DNA of 64,000 bases from contig LZRT01000121.1 of assembly GCA_002159075.1 (NCBI GenBank), forward strand, positions 84,930-148,929, given 5' to 3'. Shown piece after piece: positions 1 through 8,476 of the stretch. The notes below the pieces were generated by a model. It made no database searches and had not been told where the DNA came from. It saw nothing but the letters and a program-made list of their open reading frames with translations. Numbering within the stretch: the first letter of the stretch is position 1; each line of letters opens with the position of its first letter. The DNA is from Bacillus thermozeamaize (GTDB taxonomy: Bacteria; Bacillota; Bacilli; ZCTH02-B2). Position numbers and translations under genes: made by a program.

Positions 1-535
1 GCGTGTGGTCATGGACATGAGCCGGCGTGACGATGGCCTTTTCCGGGTACACCGTGTCCTTGTCCATGAAGACCAGGCGCAAGTGCAATTTGACACCGGC
101 CTTGGTCTTTCGAAAAGTGGCCCATCTGTAATGGGTCAAACATAAAGGCACCGTGGTCGAGTCGATGATTTTCAGAGGAAGCCTCATGAACCGTGCGCCT
201 TGTTGATAGTACCGGATTTGCTGGACGAGATCGAAAAACACAAGGGCTAAAAGCGCTGGTTCGATGTCATTGTTTTTTCTTGAAAGTTGAGAAGCGCTAA
301 TGGAATCCAGTCCTAGTGCTTTTTGAAAATCTTCGTCCAACAGGCCGGCTGAAATGGCCCGCAAACTTTCTTTTTCATGCAGGTGAGCATGGAGAAAAAG
401 CAACAGGTAAGCTTTCGTCGTGAGTTTCTTGGTGTACTTGTCTTGTTGGATGGCTTGCACCTGTTCGTCAAGTTTTAAAAAATTGATTGGCGCAACCCAT
501 TTACCAAAGGATGAAAGTAGTGTATTCTTGTCCAT
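1..535 (-). CDS. IS4-type transposase, N-terminal part (runs off the left edge)
   Basis: Read on the minus strand from the ATG at 535, an open frame of 178 codons continues without stop to the window edge. It begins MDKNTLLSSFGKW and contains a DUF4372-like N-terminal segment with conserved LLFLHAHLHEKESLRAIS, then IIDSTTVPL, where the Asp is the first expected catalytic residue of the DDE (IS4-like) fold; the remaining catalytic residues lie outside the window. AAAGGA lies 9 bases before the ATG and supports this start, but sits inside an inverted repeat (separate entry). The reading frame is undamaged in the visible part, so the element may be intact. Family assignment rests on recalled motif similarity. 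Confidence 0.8.
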   Translation of the reverse strand, partial: MDKNTLLSSFGKWVAPINFLKLDEQVQAIQQDKYTKKLTTKAYLLLFLHAHLHEKESLRAISAGLLDEDFQKALGLDSISASQLSRKNNDIEPALLALVFFDLVQQIRYYQQGARFMRLPLKIIDSTTVPLCLTHYRWATFRKTKAGVKLHLRLVFMDKDTVYPEKAIVTPAHVHDHT

Positions 536-544
536 ATCCGTGCT

Positions 545-596
545 TCCTTTACAATGGATTTGGACAGGAACCACCCTGTACATCCATTGTAAAGGA
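545..596 (-). promoter_or_regulatory. Inverted repeat burying the ribosome site of the IS4-type transposase
   Basis: A perfect 15-base inverted repeat has arms at 545-559 and 582-596 with a 22-base loop. On the minus strand the second arm ends in AAAGGA, the ribosome site of the transposase that starts at 535. RNA made by read-through from outside would fold and hide this site. Such leader hairpins limit transposase translation from impinging transcripts in IS10 and IS50; the function here is inferred. Confidence 0.6.
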
Positions 597-829
597 TTTT
601 TTTGTTAGCAAAACAATCGAAATGTGAAGGTTCCTAGAATTATTAATTATCGGGTTCAATTAGTGCAACGCTAGTGACTTCAATATTAATTATAAAAACC
701 GGCGAGGGTCTGGGAGGGGCAATAAAACCCACTCCTTCATGGGTGGGATACATGGACCCCTCCCGGCAAACATTTGTTCCATCTTCCTCTCCCATGGTAT
801 CATAAGGACAAGGAAAGAAGGTGGAACAA

Positions 830-1924
830 ATGCACAAGGCGTACCGGTTTCGCATCTACCCAAACAGGACGCAACGTGATCTCATCCATAAGACGTTCGG
901 ATGTTGCAGATACGTCTTCAAACACTTCCTTGCCAGACGGAAGGAAGTATACGAGACGGAAGGAAAGACACTTGGGTATAATGCCTGCTCCGCTTTGCTT
1001 ACCCGTCTCAAGAGAGATCTGGATTGGCTCAAGGAACCGGATGCCACGGCGTTGCAGACAGAACTGCGGCATCTGGATGATGCCTTCAAACGGTTTTTCC
1101 GGGAAAAGAAAGGCTACCCACGCTTCAAAAGCCGGAAAAACCCGGTGCAATCCTACACATCCAAAAACAACAAGGGAACCATTGCCATCCAAGGCAACCG
1201 GATTCGCCTTCCCAAACTGGGGTGGGTCAGGTTTGCCAGGTCCCGCGAGGTCAAGGGCCGGATCATCTCCGCCACCATCCGGCGGAACCCGACGGGAAAA
1301 TACTTTGTGTCGGTGCTGGTGGAGACGGAGATTCAACCGTTACCCGCTTGTGATAGTAAAGTGGGCATTGACCTTGGCGTAAAGAACTTTGCCGTCCTTT
1401 CCACCGGTGAGGTCATTGCCAATCCGAAACATCTGCACAAACATGGACAACAGTTGATCCGCTGGCAGCGCATCCTTTCCCGCCGAACCCAAGGTGGAAG
1501 GCGATGGGAGAAGGCCCGCCTGAAGGTGGCCCGTCTGCATGAGAAAGTGTCCAACTGCCGAAGGGACTTTCTGCACAAGCTGTCGACCAGGCTGATTCGC
1601 GAGAACCAAGTGATCTGCCTGGAGGACCTGCAGGTGCAGCATATGCAAAAGAACCACCGGCTGGCCAAGTCTATTTCTGATGCATCCTGGGCAACGTTCC
1701 GTTCCATGCTGGAATACAAGGCGAATTGGTACGGACGAAGCCTCGTGCTTGTGGCCAGGACATTTCCATCAAGCCAGCTTTGTTCCACATGCGGATACCG
1801 GAACAAAGAAGTGAAAAACCTTGGCTTGAGAGCATTGACATGCCCAGAGTGTGGTACTCACCACGACAGGGATGTCAATGCCGCAAGGAACATATTGCAG
1901 GAAGGCTTGCGTCTGTTGGCCTAG
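830..1924 (+). CDS. tnpB: TnpB RNA-guided nuclease (OrfB)
   Basis: A 364-residue OrfB/TnpB protein starting [12 protein letters not shown], the usual family start; ATG at 830 is 8 bases after GAAGG, while an in-frame GTG at 821 is less likely. RuvC-like active-site motifs are all present: [11 protein letters not shown] (Asp about 181), CLEDLQV (Glu about 265) and [11 protein letters not shown] (Asp about 336/338). A zinc ribbon CSTCG...CPECG (Cys about 308, 311, 328, 331) lies between the last two. TnpB proteins are known to be guided by an RNA made from the 3' end of the element to cut DNA and favour transposon retention. All catalytic residues and full length suggest an active nuclease. Confidence 0.93.
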   Translation: MHKAYRFRIYPNRTQRDLIHKTFGCCRYVFKHFLARRKEVYETEGKTLGYNACSALLTRLKRDLDWLKEPDATALQTELRHLDDAFKRFFREKKGYPRFKSRKNPVQSYTSKNNKGTIAIQGNRIRLPKLGWVRFARSREVKGRIISATIRRNPTGKYFVSVLVETEIQPLPACDSKVGIDLGVKNFAVLSTGEVIANPKHLHKHGQQLIRWQRILSRRTQGGRRWEKARLKVARLHEKVSNCRRDFLHKLSTRLIRENQVICLEDLQVQHMQKNHRLAKSISDASWATFRSMLEYKANWYGRSLVLVARTFPSSQLCSTCGYRNKEVKNLGLRALTCPECGTHHDRDVNAARNILQEGLRLLA

Positions 1925-2025
1925 CCAACTGAACCGTGGGGCACAAGGGGATCGCTCGGTCAAGAAGCGACCGTTGGGTCGCTGTTCCCGAGAATCCCAC
2001 GGCTTAAAGCCGTGTGGAGTGTCAA
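1925..2025 (+). ncRNA. Probable TnpB guide RNA (omega/reRNA) scaffold and right end
   Basis: Directly after the tnpB stop come two compact hairpins: AGCGACC (1966-1972) with GGTCGCT (1977-1983), and the right-end hairpin at 1998-2014, followed by GTGGAGTGTCAAG. In characterised TnpB systems the scaffold overlaps the tnpB 3' end and the guide is the flank just outside the right end. The scaffold here probably starts within the tnpB coding region and the guide would begin near 2026. The boundary is not proven. Confidence 0.5.
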
Positions 2026-2086
2026 GTATGTTTCCATCCATTGCTGGGCATCCTTTTCTTCAAAATCGGATTGAGGAGGATGTTCC

Positions 2087-2284
2087 GTGGCTGATGAAAA
2101 GAAAAAGCGGCAGAATGATTCTTTATGGGAAGGCAGAGACGAGATGTTCATGGACATCGATCGGATGGTGAACGAAGGGCTTGGAGGAGGGTGGGTCAGC
2201 AATCAAACGGGGATCATTGAGGATACGACGACTGATTCCATGGATGAGGAGAATGAGAAGGGGAAGAACTTGAAAAGACCGTGA
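2087..2284 (+). CDS. Small acidic hypothetical protein (65 aa)
   Basis: GTG start at 2087 with GAGGAGGA six bases upstream. The product is hydrophilic and highly charged: lysine-rich at both ends, an acidic middle and the segment MVNEGLGGGWVSNQTGIIED. It has no membrane segment or cysteine. It resembles the many short uncharacterised proteins of spore-forming Bacilli in size and composition, but I do not recognise the family. It is followed after about 30 bases by an intrinsic terminator, so it is probably a one-gene transcript. The strong ribosome site is the main support. Confidence 0.6.
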   Translation: MADEKKKRQNDSLWEGRDEMFMDIDRMVNEGLGGGWVSNQTGIIEDTTTDSMDEENEKGKNLKRP

Positions 2285-2313
2285 AGAGGAGCAGAATCGG
2301 TCATCGATCGACG

Positions 2314-2357
2314 AAACCGTCAGGGAACCCTGGTGTGTCCTGACGGTTTTGTTTTTG
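2314..2357 (+). terminator. Intrinsic terminator after the 65-aa gene
   Basis: AAACCGTCAGG (2314-2324) pairs with CCTGACGGTTT (2339-2349), followed by a T-rich tract (TTTTGTTTTTGG). It closes the small upstream gene and separates it from the DUF523 gene. Confidence 0.85.
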
Positions 2358-2408
2358 GTTTGGTTTTGTTATTTTAATTTTAAATTTGGCATTGGGAGGA
2401 CGTCGGCT

Positions 2409-2894
2409 TTGGAAAAGAAAAAGAGGAAAATATTGGTCAGTGCCTGCCTGTTGGGCCATGATGTGACATATGACCATGGAAACAATATGTGCCATGATCC
2501 GCGTTTTCAAAAATGGTACCGGGAGGGGCGTTTTGTTGTCATCTGTCCGGAGGTCATGGGGGGCCTCCCCACTCCCCGTCCTCCGGCGGAAATTCAAGGT
2601 GACCGCGTCGTGAACATCGAAGGTGTCGATGTGACGGAGCAATTCCAGATTGGCGCTGAGGCGGCGTTGGCCCTGGCGAAGCAGTTTGACGTCGCGCTGG
2701 CCATCCTCAAACAGCGAAGTCCGTCCTGCGGCAGTTCATTCATTTATGACGGGACGTTTACAGGCACGAAGATACCGGGTGAAGGAGTCACCGCTGCCCT
2801 GCTGCGAAAACATGGGTTTAAAGTATATGGGGAAGATCAATTGGACGAGGTGGAGAAGGAGCTGGCACGGATTGAGGGGGATGCCGAAGCATGA
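2409..2894 (+). CDS. DUF523 family protein
   Basis: A 161-residue protein with the DUF523 signature: KILVSACLLGHDVTYDHGNN near the N-terminus, CPEVMGGLPTPRPPAEI in the middle, and QRSPSCGSSFIYDGTFTG toward the C-terminus. The conserved Cys and His residues suggest metal or redox chemistry, but the biochemical role of the family is unknown to me. The start is taken as TTG at 2409 because GGGAGG lies 8 bases upstream; an earlier in-frame TTG at 2349 has no ribosome site and overlaps the terminator. It converges on the acyl-CoA dehydrogenase gene with a shared terminator between them. Confidence 0.85.
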   Translation: MEKKKRKILVSACLLGHDVTYDHGNNMCHDPRFQKWYREGRFVVICPEVMGGLPTPRPPAEIQGDRVVNIEGVDVTEQFQIGAEAALALAKQFDVALAILKQRSPSCGSSFIYDGTFTGTKIPGEGVTAALLRKHGFKVYGEDQLDEVEKELARIEGDAEA

Positions 2895-2895
2895 A

Positions 2896-2924
2896 GAAAC
2901 CGGACTCGGTGCGAGTCCGGTTTC
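2896..2924. terminator. Bidirectional terminator between convergent genes
   Basis: A perfect 12-base inverted repeat, GAAACCGGACTC (2896-2907) and GAGTCCGGTTTC (2913-2924), sits in the 62 bases between the DUF523 stop and the acyl-CoA dehydrogenase stop. The A/T-ended arms allow a U-rich end in both directions. Confidence 0.75.
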
Positions 2925-2956
2925 AATCCGTGAAGGCTTGAAAGCATGGCAAGGAA

Positions 2957-4759
2957 TCACCCGGCCTGATGGACTTTCTCCCGGAGGACGTCCGCATCCA
3001 CTTTTTGATAATCCACCAACGCCTCAAAAAACGTCAGGTCGGGCAACTGCGTGTTCCGGATCCGGTATTTTGCCGCCGGTTCAAAGTGAGCTTTCCGGTA
3101 CAGTTCCGCAACGATGAATTTGCGTGCGTTGCCGTCTGTCTTAGCCTGTTCCTCGGCCTCTTTCAGGATGCAGACCAGCTGGTACACATCGATCATCTGA
3201 TCGGCGAGCGGTTTCAGGTGATACGTCAGGATATCTTCCGGCTGAGCCTTGAGGAAAGCGATGTTTTCCCGGATCTCCTGAAGGCTTTGCTTCAGGCCAG
3301 GTTTGAATGCCTGGGACAGGGGATGGGTGAGTGCTTCCACTTCACGTTGCATCACCTGCAGGAACACTTCGTCAGCCCGGAATTTCTGAATCACCCGCCA
3401 GAGATCCAAGGCCAGGATGTTGGCGGTTCCTTCCCAGACGGTGAGGACCTGAGCGTCCCGCAAAAGCCGGGGGGTGACATACTCTTCGATATACCCGTTG
3501 CCGCCAAGCGTCTCAATCGCCTGGTGCGTGAGTTCCTTGGCCACTTCTCCCGTCCGGTACTTGATGAGCGGGATCAGCATCCTGGCCATCACGTCTTCTT
3601 CCGGGGTGGCCTGGCCGCTGTTGGATTTGTCAAAGAAGCGGATCATGTCAAAGGTGGAACCGGTGTTCACCTCCAGTTCGACCAGCATCCGCACGAGGGT
3701 TTGCTTGACCATGGGGTATTGGATGATGGTCTGGCCAAAAGCTTTCCGCTCCCTGGCGTAATGCAACGCTTCGTAGAAAGCGCGGCGCATGATCCCGGCA
3801 GAAGCCACCGCGTTGCAGATGCGAGAGATGTTCAAAGCTTCCGCCATGTACTTGAACCCCTTGTCCGGGTCGCCGACCAGATACCCTTCCGCCTCTTCCA
3901 GGATCACCTCAGCGGAGGGGACGGCATTGACGCCCAGTTTTTCCTTCAGACGGCGGACGTAGATGCTGTTGCGCGTGCCGTCCGGCTTGATCCAGGGGAC
4001 GAGGAAGAGGCCCAGTCCTCTGGTTCCAGGCAGATCCGGATTGACGCGGGCCAGCACCATGGCCACCATGGCGCCTGCGTTGCTGGCGAAAAATTTTTCG
4101 CCGGTCAGGCGGTAAACGCCTGGCCCTTTTTCCGGATCCGGGACGGCCACCGTCAGGTTGGCGCCGACATCAGAACCGCCCTGCCGTTCCGTCAGCCAAG
4201 TGGCCCCTTCGTAGAGGGTTTCCGCATCGAGTGAGGTCAAGCCTGTCAGGTAGGCTTCTTTTTGTTCAGGAGTGCCGTAACGGTCGACCAAGTGGGCGGC
4301 CGACATCGTCAGGGTGACGGGGCAGTAGAAGCCCGGCTCGCTCTCACTCAGGAGATACCCCTGCAGATACGAGTACATATAAGGGGCTTTGCAGCCTAGT
4401 TCCGGGATATCGCGGTACAGGTAGCCGACGATGCCCATGCCGTAAACCTCTTTGACGGTCTGCAGGTAGCCCTCGTTTTTGACGATCAGCGAGATGTCCT
4501 CGCCGCGGCGGTTGTATTTCACCAGGCGCGGCTTTCCTTCCCTGTCGGTATAGGCGGCCCGTTCGTCGACGGGACCGGCCACCAGCTCGCCAAAACGGGT
4601 CAGTTCACGATCTGCCCATTCCTGCATCGAGGCGGGAAGATATCGTCGCATCAGGTACTGCAGGTTCGGGTCTTCCAGATAAAAATTTGGCTTTTCCGGC
4701 GGGCGGGGGATGTTGTCCCCGTATTGTCTTTGGTCGATCTCCCGCTGAATGTTACGCAT
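2957..4759 (-). CDS. Acyl-CoA dehydrogenase, AidB-like large form
   Basis: A 600-residue flavoprotein, longer than the usual 380-residue acyl-CoA dehydrogenases, as in the AidB/ACAD11-like group that has extra N- and C-terminal domains. Visible motifs are TLYEGATWLTERQGGSDVG (flavin/substrate region), GGNGYIEEY and TVWEGTANILALDL. It probably oxidises an acyl-CoA at C2-C3 and passes electrons to ETF. The start is taken as ATG 4759, with GGGGAGTG about 7 bases upstream; a GTG at 4768 lies too close to that site. The start overlaps the end of the upstream broken ligase by 8 bases, so the two were translationally coupled. It belongs to the MerR-led operon. Confidence 0.92.
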   Translation of the reverse strand: MRNIQREIDQRQYGDNIPRPPEKPNFYLEDPNLQYLMRRYLPASMQEWADRELTRFGELVAGPVDERAAYTDREGKPRLVKYNRRGEDISLIVKNEGYLQTVKEVYGMGIVGYLYRDIPELGCKAPYMYSYLQGYLLSESEPGFYCPVTLTMSAAHLVDRYGTPEQKEAYLTGLTSLDAETLYEGATWLTERQGGSDVGANLTVAVPDPEKGPGVYRLTGEKFFASNAGAMVAMVLARVNPDLPGTRGLGLFLVPWIKPDGTRNSIYVRRLKEKLGVNAVPSAEVILEEAEGYLVGDPDKGFKYMAEALNISRICNAVASAGIMRRAFYEALHYARERKAFGQTIIQYPMVKQTLVRMLVELEVNTGSTFDMIRFFDKSNSGQATPEEDVMARMLIPLIKYRTGEVAKELTHQAIETLGGNGYIEEYVTPRLLRDAQVLTVWEGTANILALDLWRVIQKFRADEVFLQVMQREVEALTHPLSQAFKPGLKQSLQEIRENIAFLKAQPEDILTYHLKPLADQMIDVYQLVCILKEAEEQAKTDGNARKFIVAELYRKAHFEPAAKYRIRNTQLPDLTFFEALVDYQKVDADVLREKVHQAG

Positions 4760-6248
4760 GCTGATCACTCCCCGTACGTTTTTCTTTCAACAGGTGTTTG
4801 AGGATTTTTCCGTTGGCGTTTCGCGGCAACTCGGTCAGGATGTCCGCCAGTTTCGGTATTTTGAAATCGGCGATTTTCCCTTCCAGGAAGCGGCGGATTT
4901 CCTGCAACCACGCCTCTGTGTCCCGCTCCGGCGTTCCCGGCTTCGGCACGATACAGGCCTTAACGGTTTCACCCCACGTCTCGTGCGGCACGCCGACCAC
5001 CGCCACCTCCTGCACCTCAGGATGGGTGATTAGGGCATCCTCCACTTCTTTCGGATAAACGTTGACCCCTCCGGTGATGATCACATCTTTTTTGCGATCC
5101 ACGATCCAGATGAACCCTTCCTCATCCCGGTAGGCCAGGTCGCCCGTGTAGACCCAGCCGTTTTTCAACGTCTGTGCCGTTTCCTCCGGGCGGTTGACGT
5201 AACCGAGCATCGTGCCTTCGCCCCCGCAGACGGATCTCGCCAATTTGTCCGGGGAGACAGGGCTGGTCCTTGTCATCCACAATGTCGATTTCGGTGAACA
5301 AGGCAGCGCGACACCCAATGCTTCCCGATTTTTCGTGGTGATCCCGGTGACGCATCAGGGTGCCACTGGGTCCGGCTTCGGTCAGGCCATAGACGCAGAC
5401 CAGCTTATCCTTGCCGAACCGCTCGGCTATTGTATAGGCCTGTGTCTTGGAAAGAGGGGCGCCGCCATACACCCAGTATTTGGCGGCCGACAGGTCGGTT
5501 TGGTTGAAGCCGGGGTCCTGCATGCTCAGGAGATAGGCCACCGGCGCGCCGAAGAAGTGGGTTATCCGTTCCTTCTCGGACAAGCGCAAAAAGATATCAG
5601 GAGAAAAGGTGGGATGAAAGACATGGGTTGCGCCAACGATGACACCGGATACAAACATCAGGTGCAAGGGTGCCGAATGACTGAGAGGCATCATGTGCAG
5701 GATCCGGCTCTCCAGATTGACTTCAAATTCGACGGCGATCATCGTGCCCACTGTGAGCAGATTGCGGTGGCTGAACCGTACTCCTTTTGGACGACCAGTC
5801 GTCCCAGATGTGTAAAGGATGTCCACTTCATCATCCTCGGTCAATTTTTGACGTAAAAGCGGGAGGGTTGCACCTCAGGGAGTTTGGCCACGGCTGGGTA
5901 GACCATTTCGTGAACGAAGATCCCTTTGGCCTGGCAATCGTCCAGAATATATGCCACCTCATCATGACTGAACCGGGCGTTGATCGGTACCGCGACACCC
6001 CCGGCACGGATGATGGCAAAATAGAGGATGGCAAAGTCGGGCACGTTGGGCATCATCAGAACGACCTTGTCCCCTTTTTGAATGCCCTTCTGTTGCAGGT
6101 ACCGGGCCAGGTGGTCGGCTTGATCATTCCATTGCTTGTAAGTGAGGCGGTGATCCCCAAGGATCAGCGCTTCCTTCTCCGGATACTTGTTCCCGTTGAT
6201 TTGCAGCAGTTTTGACAGGTTCACATGTGGCACCTCCATCTGTGTCAC
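4752..6248 (-). pseudogene. AMP-forming acyl-CoA synthetase broken by two frameshifts
   Basis: Three minus-strand pieces in different frames together make one acyl-CoA ligase. Piece 1 (6248 to about 5850) runs from NKYPEKEALILGD to PSRFYVKN. Piece 2 (about 5844 to 5225) has DILYTSGTTGRPKGVRFSHRN and YGLTEAGPSG. Piece 3 (about 5230 to 4752) has GWVYTGDLAYRDEEG, IVDRKKDVIITGG and the catalytic-lysine region NANGKILKH. The first break also seems to have lost several tens of residues of the linker before the P-loop. The second lies in a GGGGG run near 5222-5228, a typical slip or sequencing-error site. The true start may be GTG 6224, with GGAGG 8 bases before it. It sits immediately after merR and overlaps the acyl-CoA dehydrogenase start. 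Confidence 0.85.
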
Positions 6249-6683
6249 TTATTGGGCGCGTTTTTCTTCCTTCTCATCCGTCTTGCCGGATTCCAGGGAG
6301 GCCAGCTTTTCTTCAAAACGGGTCTTGTACTCCAGGATCTCGTCACGCAATTGGACCAATTCTTCTATCCGGGCATTGAGTTCGCGGATTTTTTCTTCGC
6401 CGTACTGGATTGTGCGTTTCAGTTGCTTGCGCCCCGTCCGGTCTTCATCGAACAGGGTGATCATTTCCTTGATTTCGTGCAAGGAAAATCCAAATCGTTT
6501 TCCGCGCAGGATCAGTTTGAGGCGGGCCCGATCACTGCGGGTGTAATATCTGGTGCCCTTTTTGCTTCGCTTTGGGTGGATGAGTCCGATTTCTTCATAA
6601 TACCGGATGGTCCGGGTGCTGATGTCCAGCTCTTGTGCCAATTCGGATATGGTGAAGACATGTTTTTGATCAAGCGGTTTCAC
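6249..6683 (-). CDS. MerR family transcriptional regulator
   Basis: A 144-residue MerR protein: winged helix-turn-helix FTISELAQELDISTRTIRYYEEIGLI at residues 10-36, then RYYTRSDRARLKLILRGKRFGFSLHEIKEM, a long dimerisation coiled coil at about 75-130, and a charged tail ending KTDEKEEKRAQ. It lacks the cysteines of metal-sensing members. GTG start with GGGAGG just upstream. It heads the ligase/dehydrogenase operon, its stop abutting the next start region, as expected for the LiuR-like MerR regulators known to control branched-chain and fatty acid degradation genes. An operator-like palindrome lies about 50 bases upstream, so autoregulation is likely. Confidence 0.9.
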   Translation of the reverse strand: MKPLDQKHVFTISELAQELDISTRTIRYYEEIGLIHPKRSKKGTRYYTRSDRARLKLILRGKRFGFSLHEIKEMITLFDEDRTGRKQLKRTIQYGEEKIRELNARIEELVQLRDEILEYKTRFEEKLASLESGKTDEKEEKRAQ

Positions 6684-6730
6684 CCACCTCCCACCTCCCT
6701 GTTTTTGACTAGTTTCACTTTAACATCATC

Positions 6731-6750
6731 TAACGTTAACGTCAACGTTA
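6731..6750 (-). promoter_or_regulatory. Operator-like palindrome for the MerR operon
   Basis: TAACGTTAACGTCAACGTTA is a near-symmetrical ACGT-rich element 48 bases before the merR start. LiuR-type MerR operators of acyl-CoA degradation genes have a similar ACGTNNACGT core (from memory). MerR proteins usually bind inside the promoter spacer. The divergent MFS gene begins 214 bases away and could share control. Confidence 0.55.
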
Positions 6751-6777
6751 AAAGGTAGTTTATTTAGACAATTCAAC

Positions 6778-6807
6778 AGAGGCCTGTTTGTCAGAGGCCT
6801 GTTTGTA
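6778..6807. repeat. 15-bp tandem duplication
   Basis: AGAGGCCTGTTTGTC at 6778-6792 is followed at once by AGAGGCCTGTTTGTA at 6793-6807. It lies in the intergenic region between merR and the MFS gene. It looks like a recent local duplication; no role can be assigned. Confidence 0.7.
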
Positions 6808-6963
6808 AATGCAAGCGAAAGAAATTCCTTCGATCTTTCGTCCATATGATACGGAACGGTATTTTCTTCAAAGATGTTGATGAAGCGAAGACAAGTTTTG
6901 TATGATGATAACGTCCTGACCTGACTGACCATGCATACTGGGACAGAGAGAGAGGAACGAGAG

Positions 6964-8169
6964 ATGAAGAAAGGTCAATTGAGAAAAGGTCCGTTAATCA
7001 TTCTCATGGTGAATATGTTCATCGGCATGATTGGGATCGGTCTGGTGATTCCAGTGTTGCCGGCGTTTCTTGAGTCCTTTGGGGCCAGCGGACAGACATT
7101 GGGTCTGTTGGTGGCCACGTTCAGCCTGACGCAATTCCTTTTTTCGCCGATGGCGGGAGAATTATCGGACAAATACGGCCGGAGGAAGTTTATCCTTCTC
7201 GGTATGGGCTGTTTTGCGCTGTCTGAGTTGCTGTTTGCCGTTTCCCAATCATTGTGGCTGCTGTATGTTTCGCGATTGCTGGGGGGCGTGTCAGCTGCTT
7301 TCCTTGTGCCGGCGGTGATGGCCTATGTGGCCGATATCACGTCGGAGGAGATGCGGGCCAAGGGCCTGGGCCTGTTGGGGGCGGCCATGTCCCTGGGTTT
7401 TGTAATCGGGCCAGGGTTGGGCGGATTCTTGGCTGAATATGGGGTTCGCATTCCTTTTTACTTTGCGTCGGGTGTGGCGGTTGCCGCGTTGATCCTTTCT
7501 TTTTTCTTGTTGCCAGAAACGCTTTCCAAAAAAGCGCAACTGAAAGCGCGCAGGGCCCTGAAAAAGGGGGAATCGTTCTTTCGCCAGCTCCTCCGTTCCA
7601 CGCGTGCGCCCTACGCCATTCTGTTGCTTCTGGTTTTGGCGATGAGTTTTGGTCTGGCCAATTATGAGTCGATCTTCGGCTTGTTTGTCGATCAACGATT
7701 CGGATTTACGCCCAAGGATATTGCCATCGTGATCACGTCCGCGGCCATTCTCGGCGTGTTGATCCAGGCAGTTGTCGTAAACAAACTGGTGGCCCTGTTT
7801 GGAGAAAGCAAGGTGGTCAATGGTTCTTTGGCCTTTACCGCAATCAGTTATCTGTTCATTCTTTTTGCCCGGGGGTTTTGGAGCGTCCTCGTGGTGACTT
7901 TGTTGACGTTTTTGGCCACCTCCATCCTGCGTCCGGCAATCAACACGCTGCTTTCGAAAATGGCGGGGGATGAACAAGGATACGTAGCGGGGATGAACAA
8001 TGCCTACATGAGCATCGGCAACGTATTGGGTCCTGCTGTGGCCGGATTTTTGTATGATGTCAATATGAGCTGGCCGTTTTTGGTCGGTTCGGCCGTTTTT
8101 GCGTTGTGTTTCGGGGTTTCTGTCTTGTGGACGCGGCAGCAGGCGGTGCGGCAACAGGAAATGACATAG
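6964..8169 (+). CDS. MFS multidrug efflux transporter (DHA1, Bmr/NorA-like)
   Basis: A 401-residue membrane protein with about 12 hydrophobic segments. The loop 2-3 motif GELSDKYGRRK (motif A) and GFVIGPGLGGFLAE in the fifth segment (antiporter motif C) identify a drug:H+ antiporter of the DHA1 family. It probably exports hydrophobic or cationic compounds. The start is ATG 6964 behind GAGAGGAACGAG; an in-frame ATG at 6931 has no ribosome site. It is a single gene, transcribed away from merR and closed by a strong terminator. The substrate cannot be told from sequence. Confidence 0.9.
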   Translation: MKKGQLRKGPLIILMVNMFIGMIGIGLVIPVLPAFLESFGASGQTLGLLVATFSLTQFLFSPMAGELSDKYGRRKFILLGMGCFALSELLFAVSQSLWLLYVSRLLGGVSAAFLVPAVMAYVADITSEEMRAKGLGLLGAAMSLGFVIGPGLGGFLAEYGVRIPFYFASGVAVAALILSFFLLPETLSKKAQLKARRALKKGESFFRQLLRSTRAPYAILLLLVLAMSFGLANYESIFGLFVDQRFGFTPKDIAIVITSAAILGVLIQAVVVNKLVALFGESKVVNGSLAFTAISYLFILFARGFWSVLVVTLLTFLATSILRPAINTLLSKMAGDEQGYVAGMNNAYMSIGNVLGPAVAGFLYDVNMSWPFLVGSAVFALCFGVSVLWTRQQAVRQQEMT

Positions 8170-8200
8170 AGGGGCGCCACTGGCGTCTCATTGCGGGAAT

Positions 8201-8247
8201 GTCTCACTCCTTAACCGGTTTGTTTCCCTGGGAGTGAGACTTTTTTT
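8201..8247 (+). terminator. Intrinsic terminator of the MFS gene
   Basis: GTCTCACTCC (8201-8210) pairs perfectly with GGAGTGAGAC (8231-8240), followed by seven T residues. Confidence 0.92.
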
Positions 8248-8271
8248 CGGGGATCTTGTGTCAATTCAAGG

Positions 8272-8470
8272 TTGGCGTTGTCATATGTCTCTCATTAGGA
8301 TCGGCTGAAAACGAAATGAAAAATGCGGTAATGACAAGGGTTTTCCCTCTTTACGACGGATTGGAGAGGGATCACCGGTCGTGGAAGGAGGAGCCAAAAC
8401 GAAGATGTTGGGAAATATCCAAACGCAAGTGAGGGGAAAATTGGAACGCCAACAGGCGTCTTTTTTTTGC
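8272..8470 (+). ncRNA. Candidate small RNA between the convergent MFS and MATE genes
   Basis: This intergenic stretch of about 230 bases has no open frame but has a possible promoter (TTGGCG at 8272, 18-base spacer, TAGGAT at 8296) and ends in a second good terminator on the same strand: ACGCC-AACA-GGCGT at about 8450-8463 followed by a long T run. A terminator with no gene before it, downstream of the MFS gene's own terminator, suggests an independent transcript of about 160 nt starting near 8308. It could instead be read-through backup or the 3' end of the opposing MATE transcript. It matches no RNA family I recognise. Confidence 0.35.
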
Positions 8471-8476
8471 TGATGT

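Larger units (their letters stand above)
712..2025 (+). mobile_element. Stand-alone TnpB (IS200/IS605-like, IS1341-type) element
   Basis: The unit holds only tnpB, with no Y1 transposase tnpA next to it. A left structured end is visible: GGGAGGGG at 712-719 pairs with CCCCTCCC at 757-764, enclosing a smaller hairpin (728-732 with 743-747). A right structured end has CACGGCTT-A-AAGCCGTG at 1998-2014. Such subterminal hairpins are typical of this family. The exact outer ends are estimates; the left boundary could lie some tens of bases earlier. Mobilisation would need a TnpA elsewhere in the genome. Confidence 0.65.

Noticed and set aside
2969..4234. 421-codon open frame antisense to the acyl-CoA dehydrogenase
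   Set aside because: It is a shadow of a GC-rich coding strand, with His/Arg-rich low-quality protein, no ribosome site and no family motif.
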